DNA of 13,170 bases. Source: Legionellaceae bacterium UBA2794. Lineage in GTDB: Bacteria > Pseudomonadota > Gammaproteobacteria > Legionellales > Legionellaceae. How positions within the stretch are numbered: position 1 is the first letter of the stretch; every line of letters starts with the position of its first letter. Location of the stretch: NCBI GenBank assembly GCA_002352055.1, contig DEHS01000092.1, forward strand, positions 202,501-215,670, written 5' to 3'. A program made the translations under genes and the position numbers. Shown piece after piece: positions 1 through 7,158 of the stretch. Below the pieces are notes generated by a model that worked only from the letters and a program-made list of their open reading frames with translations, was not told the DNA's origin and made no database searches.

Positions 1-372
1 ATTTCTCCTGCTAACGTCGCAGCGGCCCTGGAGAGTATTCGCTTATTAAATGAGGAACCCATAAGACCGCAATCTCTTCAGTATCAATCTGCACGTCTTC
101 TTGCGCATCTAAATGATTTGGGAATTTATACGGGCACATCAAAAAATACACCCATAATTCCGATTATAATAGGTGACAGTCAAGAAACGTTAAGTTTGAG
201 CCTACAACTAAAAGATTATGGGATTTATGCATTACCTATTGTTTTTCCTGCAGTGGAACATAATGCTGCCAGAATTAGATTATTTATCAATTGTATGCAT
301 ACTGACGACCAACTTGATTATACTGCTGAAACTGTGAGTTCTTTGTTGCAAAAAAAGCAAACATTCAGTTAG
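1..372 (+). CDS. Alpha-oxoamine synthase / class I-II aminotransferase-like protein, C-terminal part (5' end outside window)
   Basis: Frame 1 is open from the first base to the TAG at 370-372, giving 123 visible codons; the gene begins upstream of the window. The visible part opens with ISPANVAAALESIRLL and continues through TGTSKNTPIIPIIIGD and a YALPIVFPAVEHNAARIRLF stretch, ending in a HTDDQLDYTAE helix. This is the C-terminal small domain of PLP-dependent alpha-oxoamine synthases (BioF, KBL and serine palmitoyltransferase relatives), which condense an amino acid with an acyl thioester and release CO2. The SPANVAAAL, TPIIPIIIGD and HT(D/E)(D/E)Q segments most resemble synthases attached to polyketide or acyl-carrier-protein systems, but that sub-assignment rests on memory. 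The PLP lysine would lie upstream, so catalytic competence cannot be judged. A TTG at 118-120 could be read as a start but lies inside this conserved domain. No terminator is visible after the stop. Confidence 0.8.
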   Translation: MSPANVAAALESIRLLNEEPIRPQSLQYQSARLLAHLNDLGIYTGTSKNTPIIPIIIGDSQETLSLSLQLKDYGIYALPIVFPAVEHNAARIRLFINCMHTDDQLDYTAETVSSLLQKKQTFS

Positions 373-467
373 TTCAAAGGATCTCGGCTAATGTTTATTA
401 ATTATAAGGATATAGATAGTTCTTGAAACAAAAAAACATAAGTCTGTTCCCTTTGGAGCGTAATTTT

Positions 468-497
468 TTGCACAAAATTTTCATCATAATGTATAAT
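468..497 (+). promoter_or_regulatory. Sigma70-type promoter for dusA-DUF486 unit
   Basis: A TTGCAC -35 box (468-473) and a perfect TATAAT -10 box (492-497) are separated by 18 bp. Transcription would begin near 504, leaving only about 20 bases of leader before the GTG start at 524. The leader (CCGTTTCAGCAGATAATTTA region) has no good Shine-Dalgarno sequence. Confidence 0.7.
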
Positions 498-523
498 ACT
501 CCGTTTCAGCAGATAATTTAATC

Positions 524-1519
524 GTGTCGAACCCCTTAAATTCATTATTATCAATAGCGCCAATGATTGATTGGACTAATACCCATTTTCGTTTATTCAT
601 GCGACTGCTTGCTCCTCATGCATTGCTGTATACCGAAATGCAAACTGTTGGGGCGATACAAAATAACCCCCAACGCGCTTTGGGATATGGCGCTTTGGAA
701 CATCCTATTGCACTTCAATTAGGAGGCTCTGATCCTGAGGGTTTATCAAAATGTGCGTTTATAGCTGAAGATGAAGGATATGATGAGGTCAATTTAAATC
801 TGGGTTGCCCCAGTGATAAAGTACAAGCCGGTCGATTTGGTGCGTGTCTCATGAATGAACCCGATAAAGTAGCTGATTGCATTAAAACTATAAAAAAATC
901 AGTGGCTGTCCCTGTAACCGCAAAAACCAGAATTGGGATCGATGAGCAAGACAGTTATGACTATTTTCGGACATTTGTTTTTCGGCTTATAGATGCAGGA
1001 TGTGATAAGTTAATTGTACACGCCCGCAAAGCCTGGTTAAACGGGTTGAATCCCAAACAAAACAGGACAATTCCTCCCGTAAATTACGATTATGTATATC
1101 AAATAAAGCAAGAGCTGGGTACTTTTCCTGTCATTATTAATGGCAACGTTACTACCATTGAGCAGATTAAACATCACTTAAGCTTGGTAGATGGAGTGAT
1201 GCTTGGGCGTTTGGCCTGCGATAATCCCTATCGCATCGCAGAAATTCATCAGGCGTTATATCCGCATCATTCTTTAATTACAAGAAGACAAATCTTCAAT
1301 GATTACAATAATTATTTACTCAACCAACATCATCAGAATGGGGTACCATTAAGCGTTCTCATAAAACCTTTATTTAACCTGACTCATGGTATGTCTGGGG
1401 CACGTCAATGGAAGAAGAAATTAATGGAGCTATTGCAGACTAAAGATATAAAAATAATACATGAATTAGAGATATTATTAGCAGATATGGAGCTTTGTAC
1501 TGAGAAGGAATTACTATGA
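524..1519 (+). CDS. dusA: tRNA-dihydrouridine synthase A (DusA)
   Basis: This FMN- and NADPH-dependent cytosolic enzyme reduces uridine to dihydrouridine in the tRNA D-loop; the DusA class acts at positions 20 and 20a. The 331-residue product matches the usual DusA length. It begins with the Dus signature APMIDWT (residues 12-18), carries the catalytic-cysteine motif NLGCPSDKVQAGRFGACLM (Cys95), and has the KTRIGID segment and the HARKAWLNGLNPKQNR block (about 167-182) that distinguishes DusA from DusB and DusC. An INGNV flavin-phosphate loop and a VMLGRLACDNP segment follow. The start is GTG at 524: the protein needs only a few residues before APMIDWT, the frame is short upstream, and a promoter ends about 26 bases earlier. 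There is no strong ribosome-binding site. Its 3' end overlaps the next gene by four bases (ATGA), implying co-transcription. Confidence 0.95.
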   Translation: MSNPLNSLLSIAPMIDWTNTHFRLFMRLLAPHALLYTEMQTVGAIQNNPQRALGYGALEHPIALQLGGSDPEGLSKCAFIAEDEGYDEVNLNLGCPSDKVQAGRFGACLMNEPDKVADCIKTIKKSVAVPVTAKTRIGIDEQDSYDYFRTFVFRLIDAGCDKLIVHARKAWLNGLNPKQNRTIPPVNYDYVYQIKQELGTFPVIINGNVTTIEQIKHHLSLVDGVMLGRLACDNPYRIAEIHQALYPHHSLITRRQIFNDYNNYLLNQHHQNGVPLSVLIKPLFNLTHGMSGARQWKKKLMELLQTKDIKIIHELEILLADMELCTEKELL

Positions 1520-1866
1520 ATAGTTCCCTGATCACCATTTTGCTGTTAATTTTATCTAACGCCTTTATGACTTTTGCCTGGTACGGTCATTTAAAAGCCA
1601 TGGCGGACAAACCCTTGATAATCGTAATCATAGTCAGTTGGCTTATTGCTTTTTTTGAGTATTCATTACAAATACCGGCAAATCGAATTGGCTACACTCA
1701 AGCTCATTTGAGTCTGTCTCAATTAAAAATAATTCAGGAAGTGATTTCATTATCAGTTTTTGTGCCTTTTGCCATGTATTATATGCAACAAAAAATCACT
1801 TTAAATTATCTTTGGGCAGGTTGTTGTTTATTAGGGGCTGTATATTTTATTTTTAAACCAAATTAG
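1516..1866 (+). CDS. DUF486 family small integral membrane protein (DMT-like)
   Basis: The product has 116 residues and is almost entirely hydrophobic, with about four membrane helices: roughly 3-24, 33-53, 72-90 and 95-113. The segments NAFMTFAWYGHLK near the N-terminus, FFEYSLQIPANRIGY in the middle and LSQLKIIQEVISLSVF are typical of the DUF486 (COG3169) family, a group of drug/metabolite-transporter-like four-helix proteins. Family length is about 110-120 residues, so the gene looks intact. Its substrate is not known. The ATG overlaps the dusA stop (ATGA at 1516-1519), and GAAGGAA at 1504-1510 inside dusA can act as its ribosome-binding site. It is probably translated from the dusA transcript. 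I see no functional link with tRNA modification beyond the shared message. Confidence 0.88.
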   Translation: MNSSLITILLLILSNAFMTFAWYGHLKAMADKPLIIVIIVSWLIAFFEYSLQIPANRIGYTQAHLSLSQLKIIQEVISLSVFVPFAMYYMQQKITLNYLWAGCCLLGAVYFIFKPN

Positions 1867-1905
1867 ATTAATGAATAATTGATCCGGTGGGTTGTGTTTG
1901 ATGAA

Positions 1906-1919
1906 GTTATGGCCATAAC
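1906..1919. promoter_or_regulatory. Perfect 14-bp palindrome upstream of secA
   Basis: GTTATGGCCATAAC reads identically on both strands and lies 104 bases before the secA ATG, in the 156-base space after the DUF486 gene. It has no U-run behind it, so it is not a terminator. An operator for an unidentified dimeric regulator is one reading; chance is another. Confidence 0.35.
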
Positions 1920-2022
1920 GCATTAATTACTGAATCAAATTGCAGTATTCGTGGTATTTTTACTCGAATTCTAGTACATTAATGAGTTTAAAATGTGAAA
2001 CATCCAGAGGATTATTTAGGCC

Positions 2023-4710
2023 ATGCTCAATACGCTGATTAAGAAAATGTTTGGAAGCCGAAATGAACGCACGTTACGGCGTATGGAAAAGGCAGTAATG
2101 GCTGTAAATGCATTTGAGCCACAGATGAAAGCGCTTACCGATGCAGAGCTTGCAGCAAAAACCCAGCACTTCAAAGAACGTTTTAATCAGGGGGAATCAC
2201 TGGATGAATTACTCGCAGAAGCATTTGCTACAGTAAGAGAGGTATCCGTCCGTACTTTAGGGTTACGTCATTTTGATGCACAATTAATTGGTGGTATGGT
2301 TTTGCACGAAGGAAACATTGCCGAAATGCGTACCGGGGAAGGTAAAACTCTGGTTGCAACGTTGCCTGCTTATCTGAATGCTATTAGCGGGCACGGCGTT
2401 CACGTGATTACGGTAAATGATTATCTGGCGAAACGTGACAGTCAATGGATGAAGCCTATTTTTGAATTTTTAGGGCTTACTGTTGGGGTGATTTACCCTG
2501 ATATGTCTCATAGTGAAAAACAGGAGGCTTATCGGGCAGATATAGTATACGGAACCAACAATGAATACGGTTTTGATTATTTGCGCGACAATATGGCGTT
2601 CAGTTTGGAAGATAAAGTTCAAAGAGAACTTAATTTTGCTATTGTGGACGAAGTGGATTCCATTTTAATCGATGAAGCAAGAACCCCGCTAATTATTTCA
2701 GGAGCTGCTGAAGACAGCTCTGAACTATACATCAAAATAAATACTTTGATACCACAGTTAAAGAAACAGGAAGAAGAAAATGGTCCTGGTGATTATACTA
2801 TTGATGAGAAACAGAAACAGGCTCATCTGACTGATGCCGGTCATCTTCATATTGAAGAGTTACTTACCCAAGCTAAGTTACTGGATGAAGGTGAAAGTCT
2901 GTATCATGCCAGTAACATCATGTTAATGCATCATGTTAATGCAGCGTTGAAAGCCCATTCCATGTTTCATCGGGATGTGGATTATATTGTCAAAGACAAT
3001 CAAGTGGTGATTGTGGATGAACATACAGGTCGTACAATGCCTGGACGTCGCTGGTCAGAGGGCTTACATCAAGCGGTCGAAGCAAAAGAGGGTGTTGCTA
3101 TTCAAAATGAAAACCAAACGCTTGCATCAATAACGTTCCAGAATTTCTTTCGGATGTATAACAAACTTTCAGGAATGACGGGTACTGCTGATACTGAAGC
3201 TTACGAATTTCAGCAAATATACAATCTTGAAGTGGTAGTAATCCCTACCAATAAACCCATGATGCGTAAAGATGAATCTGATTTGGTTTATCTGACTCAG
3301 GAAGATAAGTATCAAGCAATCATTGAAGACATCCGGGAATGTGCTACTCGCAAACAACCGGTTTTGGTGGGAACGGCTTCGATTGAGGCATCCGAATATC
3401 TGAGCAGGCTTTTAGATAAAGCCAAAATAAAGCATCAGGTTTTAAATGCCAAATTCCATGAGAAAGAGGCGCAAATTATTGCAGAGGCGGGACGTCCCGG
3501 GGCGGTAACGATTGCTACGAATATGGCTGGACGTGGTACCGACATTGTATTGGGAGGCAGTTTGTCTGCTGATTTATCGCAATTATCTGATACTGCTACG
3601 GCTGAAGAGAAACAGGCTTTAAAAAATGAATGGCAAATACGCCATGATGAGGTTTTAGCTTCAGGTGGTTTAAGAATTATTGGTTCTGAACGTCATGAAT
3701 CAAGACGAATTGATAACCAATTGAGAGGCCGTGCGGGACGACAGGGTGATGCGGGGAGTAGTCGATTCTATTTATCTTTGGAAGACAACCTGATGCGTAT
3801 TTTTGCATCAGAGCGAGTTGCCTCCATGATGCGTCGTTTAGGTATGAAGCCTGGCGAACCCATCGAGCACAGTCTGGTAACCAAAGCCATTGAAAATGCA
3901 CAGCGAAAGCTTGAAGGTCATCATTTTGATGTCAGAAAACAGCTGCTGGATTATGATAATGTGGCTAATGATCAACGACAGGTGATTTATACTCAGCGCG
4001 CATCCATTATGGAAATGACCGATACCCAAGAAGTGGTTGATATGATGCGAGAAGAGGTGATATTGAGTTTAGTAGATACATACATACCACCCCAAAGTCT
4101 TGAAGATCAATGGGACACGAAAGCTTTAAGTCATGTTCTTGCGGATGAATTTAAAATTAAAGCCCCAGTTTCTCAATGGATTGAAGAGGACCACAGCATT
4201 CAACCCGAGCAGATTAAAGAAAAAATTCTGGCTTTAGCCGTGGCATTATATGATGAAAAAGTGCAAAAAACTGGGCGCCCTGTTATGTCGCAGTTTGAAA
4301 AATCAGTGATATTGCAAACTTTAGACAGTCAATGGCGCGAACATTTAGCTTCAATGGACCAGTTAAGGCAAGGAATTCATTTAAGAGGATATGCACAAAA
4401 AGATCCCAAGCAAGAATATAAAAAAGAAGCGTTCACTTTGTTCACTTTGATGCTGGACACATTAAAATATGATGTGGTCAAACTGCTTTTATCAGTAGAA
4501 ATTCAAACTGAAGAAGATGCTAATGCAGTTGAAGAGCAACGACGTGCGGAGCAAATTCGTAAAATGAATTTACAACATGAATCTGTTGATGGAAGTGACG
4601 AAAAAGATGATCTTACCTATCGCCGTCAGGAAAAGAAAATAGGTCGTAATGATTCATGTCCCTGTGGCTCTGGTAAAAAATACAAATCCTGTCATGGAAG
4701 CCTCGCGTGA
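2023..4710 (+). CDS. secA: Protein translocase ATPase subunit SecA
   Basis: SecA is the motor ATPase that pushes unfolded preproteins through the SecYEG channel. The 895-residue product is full length for a proteobacterial SecA. Visible elements in order: nucleotide-binding domain 1 with Walker A MRTGEGKT (102-109) and Walker B/DEAD-like VDEVD (208-212); the preprotein cross-linking domain after about residue 225; nucleotide-binding domain 2 with NMAGRGTDIVLGG (about 499-511) and the LRGRAGRQGD helicase-type motif (567-576); the helical wing and scaffold; and a C-terminal zinc-binding tail with Cys879, Cys881, Cys890 and His891 that contacts SecB and phospholipids. The ATG at 2023 fits the conserved MLNTLIKKMFGSRNER start, with AGAGGA (2006-2011) upstream. 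There is no secM-like gene ahead of it. The stop overlaps the next gene (GTGA), so the Nudix gene is translated from the same message. The sequence resembles Legionella SecA as I remember it. Confidence 0.98.
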   Translation: MLNTLIKKMFGSRNERTLRRMEKAVMAVNAFEPQMKALTDAELAAKTQHFKERFNQGESLDELLAEAFATVREVSVRTLGLRHFDAQLIGGMVLHEGNIAEMRTGEGKTLVATLPAYLNAISGHGVHVITVNDYLAKRDSQWMKPIFEFLGLTVGVIYPDMSHSEKQEAYRADIVYGTNNEYGFDYLRDNMAFSLEDKVQRELNFAIVDEVDSILIDEARTPLIISGAAEDSSELYIKINTLIPQLKKQEEENGPGDYTIDEKQKQAHLTDAGHLHIEELLTQAKLLDEGESLYHASNIMLMHHVNAALKAHSMFHRDVDYIVKDNQVVIVDEHTGRTMPGRRWSEGLHQAVEAKEGVAIQNENQTLASITFQNFFRMYNKLSGMTGTADTEAYEFQQIYNLEVVVIPTNKPMMRKDESDLVYLTQEDKYQAIIEDIRECATRKQPVLVGTASIEASEYLSRLLDKAKIKHQVLNAKFHEKEAQIIAEAGRPGAVTIATNMAGRGTDIVLGGSLSADLSQLSDTATAEEKQALKNEWQIRHDEVLASGGLRIIGSERHESRRIDNQLRGRAGRQGDAGSSRFYLSLEDNLMRIFASERVASMMRRLGMKPGEPIEHSLVTKAIENAQRKLEGHHFDVRKQLLDYDNVANDQRQVIYTQRASIMEMTDTQEVVDMMREEVILSLVDTYIPPQSLEDQWDTKALSHVLADEFKIKAPVSQWIEEDHSIQPEQIKEKILALAVALYDEKVQKTGRPVMSQFEKSVILQTLDSQWREHLASMDQLRQGIHLRGYAQKDPKQEYKKEAFTLFTLMLDTLKYDVVKLLLSVEIQTEEDANAVEEQRRAEQIRKMNLQHESVDGSDEKDDLTYRRQEKKIGRNDSCPCGSGKKYKSCHGSLA

Positions 4711-5099
4711 AAGTAGCAGTTGCGATCATTTCCGACGAACACCAACGCATTTTATTAACCCAACGTCCTCACCATGTTCCGCATGGGGGACTTTGGGAGT
4801 TCCCGGGTGGAAAACTTGAACCGAACGAAACTGCGGAACAGGCATTGATTCGAGAAATTAAAGAAGAAGTGGGCTTGGATGTATTAACACATCAATTTAT
4901 AGGTGAAGTATCGCATCAGTATGTTGATAAGACAGTTCACTTATATATTTTTGTTGTTACTCATTTTGAGGGCAATCCTGTGTGTAGGGAGAGTCAGTTG
5001 GGTATGCAGTGGGTAGAAAAAACCCAACTTGACCCCAGGATGTTCCCTGAGGCAAATCATTCAATTATCGATTTGATATCCTCCGTGGAATTTGCTTGA
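4707..5099 (+). CDS. mutT: MutT-type Nudix hydrolase (8-oxo-dGTP diphosphatase)
   Basis: MutT cleans the nucleotide pool by hydrolysing 8-oxo-dGTP to 8-oxo-dGMP and pyrophosphate, preventing A:T to C:G transversions. The 130-residue product is the normal MutT length. It starts VAVAIISDEHQRILLTQRP, typical for MutT, has the GGLWEFPGGK segment that leads into the Nudix box, and a complete Nudix box: Gly35, Glu41, Arg49, Glu50, Glu53, Glu54 and Gly56 (G-x5-E-x7-RE-x2-EE-x-G). The start is GTG at 4707, overlapping the secA TGA by four bases; translation is probably coupled to secA. A secA-mutT order is common in gammaproteobacteria. The exact nucleotide substrate is inferred from the family; other Nudix hydrolases of this size exist, but the gene order favours MutT. 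Confidence 0.93.
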   Translation: MKVAVAIISDEHQRILLTQRPHHVPHGGLWEFPGGKLEPNETAEQALIREIKEEVGLDVLTHQFIGEVSHQYVDKTVHLYIFVVTHFEGNPVCRESQLGMQWVEKTQLDPRMFPEANHSIIDLISSVEFA

Positions 5100-5592
5100 T
5101 AAATATTATTATTGAATTTTCCCGCGTTTGACTTTATATGATCGTCAATTAATTGTTATACCCTCACCATCCACGAATATTGAAAGGCATAATAATTATT
5201 TTTTATGTTCCGATGTACTGCCCGCGTACTGAGGTATCCCCTCATAATTTTTAATACATAATAATGTTGTAAATTAATGAGTTATCTTCCCCACGCAGGT
5301 GGTGATCTATCCAATAAAGTGGCATTTTGAAAAATATTTGGATGGTCCCCCCCTGCGTGAGGATGACAAAAGAAACATTATGAATGATTAAAAAAATAAA
5401 ATTTTGAGGGGATACGCAAGCCCGTGTAGGGTCTATCATAATTAAATTTTAAGCAAATTAAATGCTCGGTTGTATTGAACATTGTATCTAAATAGTAAAA
5501 TATGCTTTTACCATTTAGGTATATAAATAACAAAGGAAACCATTTAAATTTGCATATAATTATCTGGAAAATTGAATAAATAGGATATTAAT
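5100..5592. other. Non-coding stretch between mutT and the TSUP gene
   Basis: About 490 AT-rich bases without a credible gene. The first 130 bases after mutT show nothing I recognise and no clear rho-independent terminator. Bases 5234-5415 form the nested inverted-repeat element listed separately; a 62-codon minus-strand reading frame (5251-5439) covers it but has no family resemblance. The last 150 bases are very AT-rich and should hold the promoter of the next gene. One weak candidate is TTGAAC (5475-5480) with TAAAAT (5496-5501), but its 15-bp spacer is short. Confidence 0.6.
5234..5415. repeat. Nested inverted-repeat, MITE-like element
   Basis: The outer ends GTATCCCCTCA (5234-5244) and TGAGGGGATAC (5405-5415) are exact reverse complements over 11 bp, and the pairing continues imperfectly inward through AT-rich sequence to an AATGTT/AACATT match. 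Inside lies a second imperfect pair: about 5281-5312 against 5340-5370, with an exact core CACGCAGG (5292-5299) and CCTGCGTG (5352-5359). The CACGCAGG-plus-GGGA-ATCC style of the inner arms recalls the GTCAT(T/C)CC-CGC-AGG intergenic repeats scattered in several bacteria. There is no transposase. I infer a miniature non-autonomous element or a folded repeat unit of about 180 bp. No target duplication is evident. Confidence 0.6.
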
Positions 5593-6505
5593 ATGCAAAC
5601 CACCCTTATTTTTTTGCTGTTGATTATACTTTTAAATGGCTTCTTCATCATTCAGTTAGGGCAAGATTTGATAAAAAACTGGCAGGATATTAAACAGGAT
5701 ACTGCGAATACTTTAGTACTTATTATTTCATCGCCAATCATCTTTTTTTGTTCGGCCCTTGGGATTTCAGATTTTACCCTGTCCACTTTATTTTATCGAA
5801 AAATGAATTTCTTAAGCGATAAGAAGCTTCCCGGTACTTTAAATACCCAATGTGTTATTCCGGTGGCGGTGATGGCAATTGCTTTTTATATCGGTAATTC
5901 ACGTGGATAGCATCACTTTATCAGTCTGTATCGTCTCACAAATGATTGGTGCTCACTTAGGCCCTCGGATTATGTTGCGATTTTCGCTCAAAGCAATTCG
6001 CTTAATAATTGGATTGGGCATGCTTTTGTCACTTCTTTTTATACTTGCTGGAAAATTTAATCTAATGCCCTATGGTGGCGTAGCAATAACGTTGACTAAT
6101 GCCAAATTGCTGATCGCGGCTATTTGTTTGATGATGTATGGGGCGTTTAATAGCTTAGGAATTGGGTCCTACACACCTACCTTGGTAACCCTTTATGCTT
6201 TGGGTCTAGATCCTTTGGCAGCATTCCCTATTATCATGGGTGCATCAGCATTTTCTGTTCCATTAAGTAGCATTCAATATATTAAATACGGGCTTTATAG
6301 TCGAAAAATTACTTTAATAGCTGGGTTTTTTGGACTGATTGGAGCATTTTTAGGGGTGCATTTTGTTCATACTCTGGACACATCGAAACTGCAATGGTTA
6401 ATAGTTGCCATACTGTTGTACTCCAGTTTAACTTTGTTAATTAATGAATTAAAAGCTTATAAGTCGTCTGAAGTCGTTGGTGAATATAATCCTGCTAATT
6501 CTTAA
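5593..6505 (+). pseudogene. TauE/SafE-type (TSUP) membrane permease, split by a frameshift
   Basis: Two overlapping frames make up one protein. The first (5593-5910) gives an N-terminal half with hydrophobic helices and the motif GTLNTQCVIPVAVMAIAF, then derails into YIGNSRG and a TAG. The second frame, one base further on, carries on with ISVIHVDSITLSVC and IGAHLGPRIM up to the TAA at 6503-6505. That join is what TSUP (TauE/SafE, COG0730-like) permeases show: NTQ-PVAVMA followed by an IS-VD segment and a GA-LG motif after the first repeat. Removing one T from the run at 5883-5887 restores a protein of about 303 residues with about eight membrane helices, the normal family size. Family members move sulfite, sulfoacetate or other organic anions; the substrate here is unknown. 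TAGGAT at 5581-5586 is a plausible ribosome-binding site. The downstream SDR gene follows after 53 bases and may be in the same transcript. Real inactivation, length variation of the T-run or a sequencing error are all possible. Confidence 0.8.
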
Positions 6506-6558
6506 TAAATAGCTGCGAGAACTATTCGAGAAAATATACAAAAGCATAAGGAGATATT

Positions 6559-7158
6559 ATGCGTGTTTTAATTATTGGTGGAACAGGCACAATAGGTCAA
6601 TCTGTTGTGAAGGAATTATCATTAAAACATGAGATCATTATTGCGGCACATAATCAGGGTGATCTAAGGGTAGATATTGCTGATAAAAATTCAATAGAAA
6701 GGATGTATCAAGATGTCGGTAAACTGGACGCAGTCATATCAACTACGGGTAAGGTACACTTTGGTGTTTTTCCTGAAATTACAGAGGAACAATTTGCTGT
6801 TGGTTTAAATAATAAATTAATGGGTCAAGTTAATCTTGTTTCTGTTGGCTTAAATTATATCAATGACCAAGGCTCATTCACCTTAACTAGTGGTATTTTA
6901 AATCGGGATCCAATATATCTGGGTTCATCGGCCGCAATGGTTAATGGCGCTATCGATGGTTTTGTCAAATCGGCCGCCATTGAAATGCCACGGGGTATAC
7001 GAATCAATGCTGTAAGTCCTACGGTGGTGGCAGAATCTATGGATAAATATGCAGATTTTTTTCCCGGGTTTGTATCTGTGCCAGCGATAATTGTGGCCCA
7101 GGCTTATGTTAAATCGGTTGAGGGCAGACAGACTGGGCAGGTCTATTGTGTGATTTAG
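6559..7158 (+). CDS. Short SDR-family oxidoreductase lacking the Tyr-x-x-x-Lys pair
   Basis: The 199-residue product begins with a Rossmann strand and glycine motif IIGGTGTIGQS (Gly7, Gly10, Gly13), so it should bind NAD(P)(H). HNQGDLRVDIAD (31-42) is the acidic loop of the second half of the nucleotide site. A TLTSGIL segment (108-114) provides the usual SDR serine (Ser111), and GIRINAVSPTVVAES (146-160) is the conserved strand after the active site. At the place where classical SDRs have Tyr-x-x-x-Lys, the segment GSSAAMVNGAIDGFVK gives Ala125 and Asn129 instead. This matches a short SDR subfamily of about 200 residues (PRK07578-like, as I recall), so the change is probably a family trait and not decay. 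The reaction is unknown. AAGGAG (6548-6553) is a strong ribosome-binding site for the ATG. The 3' end overlaps the convergent LysR gene by 50 bases. Confidence 0.88.
   Translation: MRVLIIGGTGTIGQSVVKELSLKHEIIIAAHNQGDLRVDIADKNSIERMYQDVGKLDAVISTTGKVHFGVFPEITEEQFAVGLNNKLMGQVNLVSVGLNYINDQGSFTLTSGILNRDPIYLGSSAAMVNGAIDGFVKSAAIEMPRGIRINAVSPTVVAESMDKYADFFPGFVSVPAIIVAQAYVKSVEGRQTGQVYCVI

Noticed and set aside
118..372. A separate 84-residue gene starting with TTG at 118
   Set aside because: The frame is open back to base 1 and the upstream residues continue the same alpha-oxoamine synthase domain.
3169..4029. Three short minus-strand frames inside secA
   Set aside because: They lie opposite conserved secA coding sequence and show no recognisable protein features.
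5251..5439. A 62-residue minus-strand gene
   Set aside because: It covers the inverted-repeat element, has no family likeness and no ribosome-binding site that I can see.
5879..6505. An independent membrane protein gene starting with TTG at 5879
   Set aside because: It continues the TSUP protein of the first frame and the TTG has no ribosome-binding site; a frameshift explains both frames better.
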